This document shows, one piece after another, positions 62,800 to 64,000 of a DNA stretch of 64,000 bases; the first letter of the stretch is position 1; each line of letters opens with the position of its first letter. The notes beneath the pieces are model-generated. The model made no database searches, had not been told where the DNA came from, and saw nothing but the letters and a program-made list of their open reading frames with translations. Origin of the DNA: Davidsoniella eucalypti (lineage: Eukaryota > Ascomycota > Sordariomycetes > Microascales > Ceratocystidaceae); contig RMBW01000139.1 of NCBI GenBank assembly GCA_004009845.1, positions 1 to 64,000 of the forward strand. The letters run 5' to 3'. The translations under genes and the position numbers were made by a program.

Positions 62800-63138
62800 T
62801 CAATGGTCCCAAGGGTGTTTCCAGCCCATCAAGACGGCGCCTGTTTGGAATAATTAGTCATTGAATGGTTTCTATGGGATGGGTATCGTGGGGATAGTTG
62901 CTTACCGTCCTTCTTTGCGCGGTACATGAGCTATTATAGAGGGTTCGATGGTTAGCAAGCTAGTTAATTAAGCAAGTCAAAGCCGCTAACATATGCTAGC
63001 TAGTACAACACTAAGCGGAGATTGTGTATAGAGGAAGCATACGAAGAACCACATGCTGGCGCCGAGAGCGGTGGCAGTAAAGCGGTAGATTGGGGCCACA
63101 TGGGGAATCGGCGGCTTATGGTGGCGCGGAAACTGCAT
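62800..63138 (-). CDS. Small complex I subunit, probably NDUFB2-like (Neurospora 6.6-kDa type)
   Basis: Three exons on the minus strand: 63043-63138, 62906-62930 (25 nt) and 62800-62840, giving 53 residues: MQFPRHHKPPIPHV, one membrane helix around FTATALGASMWFFLMY, then RAKKDGAVLMGWKHPWDH. The His/Pro-rich start, single helix and C-terminal GWKHPW resemble the small single-helix NADH:ubiquinone oxidoreductase accessory subunits of fungi. The phases agree and each intron has good sites. A good acceptor at 63186-63187 and a donor TTGTAAGT at 63315-63322 suggest an intron in the 5' leader. An alternative start further upstream would need an exon I could not find. Frames too short for the usual ORF cut-off. 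Confidence 0.7.
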
Positions 63139-63832
63139 TGTAGGCAAGGGAACGGCGAGAAGACGGTGGGCGAGGTTGGATGAGGCTACCAAGGAAGGGT
63201 TGGTTAGTAGGGTGATATGGCAGAGCAAAGATGAAGAGGGAAGGCCGGCTCTAGGAGAGCCAATCGGGATATTAGAAGAGGGAGAAGAAGAAGAAGAAAT
63301 ACAGGCTCGGATCGACTTACAAGACGTGAATTGGACTGGGACGTCGCTCTCGAGGTTCGACTGTACCAATCTCACGATAATGAAGTCGAAGCCTAGATTA
63401 ATTGCAGCGGCAATTCTAATTCTAGGCGCATCACAGTTCGCTGCACGCTGATTCGCTGAGACGCAGAAAGGTGGGGCACTATAACCCTTGTCGGACCCTA
63501 GTCTCACTCGGCTTATCCAACGCAACGTCTTGTCCTTCTTCCAAGATCTGCAACTAAGTTTAGCTCATCTTTTTTTGACTTGAACCCTGCGTTTGAGAAG
63601 CGAAGGATTCCAGGAAACGACAAGTATCGGCTTTAATCTTTTGAATCGCACTCGGGCTTCTTCTTCTTTCCAGAACAACCTCTAGTTTTGGCCATTCCCC
63701 GCGCTATATCTTCCCCTATACTGACATCGACTTCTGCCTACAGCGTAAGCCAGACCAACAGCTCGATTGTATCTGTCGCCTCGTCGTTTGCCTTGCGATC
63801 ACCGTCCACTGTGTCTATCGACTGCCGCATAG

Positions 63833-64000
63833 AGCGCTGTCTGCTGTGGCGATGACGACACCCATGAACTCGCGCTCGCCTACTATGCGGCGCATCAGTA
63901 CGCCACATCCCAACCCCACGATACCAAGCCCGACGAAGCTTTGATGATGACTGACTTGTGCTTTTCTTGCTTGTCTGCTATAGTGCGCGAAGCCAAAGAG
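63833..64000 (+). CDS. Possible exon of a gene cut by the right edge
   Basis: After an acceptor-like CGCATAG (63826-63832) one phase stays open to the end of the window. It reads SAVCCGDDDTHELALAYYA and later KPDEALMMTDLCFSCLSA, composition like a real protein. No ATG lies upstream in 63.56-63.83 kb in this frame; the first in-frame ATG is 63943. A competing model uses ATG 63852 in another phase with an intron from 63897 to about 63982. I do not recognise the family. Confidence 0.3.

Overview
The window is nuclear DNA from an ascomycete fungus, most likely a filamentous one. Genes are single-copy eukaryotic housekeeping genes broken by many short GT-AG introns of about 50-110 nt, with TAAC/TGAC-like branch sites just before the acceptors. 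CTG reads as leucine at conserved sites. A probable complex I subunit, a K+/H+ antiporter of the fungal KHA1 type, Rheb, WAPL and a Crinkler-like nuclease-kinase protein all fit Pezizomycotina or another intron-rich ascomycete better than budding or fission yeast. I cannot name a species.

Layout, left to right. 1-1001: 3' end of a KHA1-type antiporter. 1.0-6.3 kb: a variable island with a decayed non-LTR reverse-transcriptase fragment, an 11-bp minisatellite and an 836-aa Crinkler-type protein (PD-(D/E)xK-like nuclease fold plus kinase-like domain). 6.4-9.5 kb: mitochondrial alpha/beta hydrolase (IMO32/ABHD11 type) and ribosomal protein eS1, convergent. 10.6-11.2 kb: an unidentified 180-aa protein on the minus strand, followed by a gene-free stretch of about 6.9 kb. 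18.1-24 kb: Elf1, uracil phosphoribosyltransferase, WAPL. 25.6-30.4 kb: Rheb GTPase and cytosolic seryl-tRNA synthetase. 31.8-36.4 kb: a ZUP1-like C78 ubiquitin peptidase, ITP pyrophosphatase and Fap7 adenylate kinase. 37.8-43.0 kb: class V myosin. 47.6-52.4 kb: 3-phosphoglycerate dehydrogenase and phosphoserine aminotransferase, divergent. 54.6-56.5 kb: NAP1. 58.1-62.4 kb: P5B ATPase (YPK9/ATP13A2 type). 62.8-63.1 kb: a 53-residue probable complex I subunit. The right edge cuts into one more possible gene.

Functional links. The first two enzymes of the phosphorylated serine pathway are head to head across 1.7 kb holding seven copies of the Gcn4/CPC1 core hexamer. Seryl-tRNA synthetase, 20 kb away, also has Gcn4-type sites upstream. 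This suggests, but does not prove, shared general amino-acid control. Rheb acts on TORC1, the other arm of amino-acid sensing.

Most notable points: Rheb has Leu where almost all Ras-like GTPases have the switch II Gln; the Crinkler-like gene lies in a transposon-scarred island; FAP7 has a GC-AG intron; seryl-tRNA synthetase and UPRT have 9-nt and 17-nt internal exons. All exon boundaries were placed by eye from splice consensus, reading frame and family knowledge; no alignment or transcript data were used.
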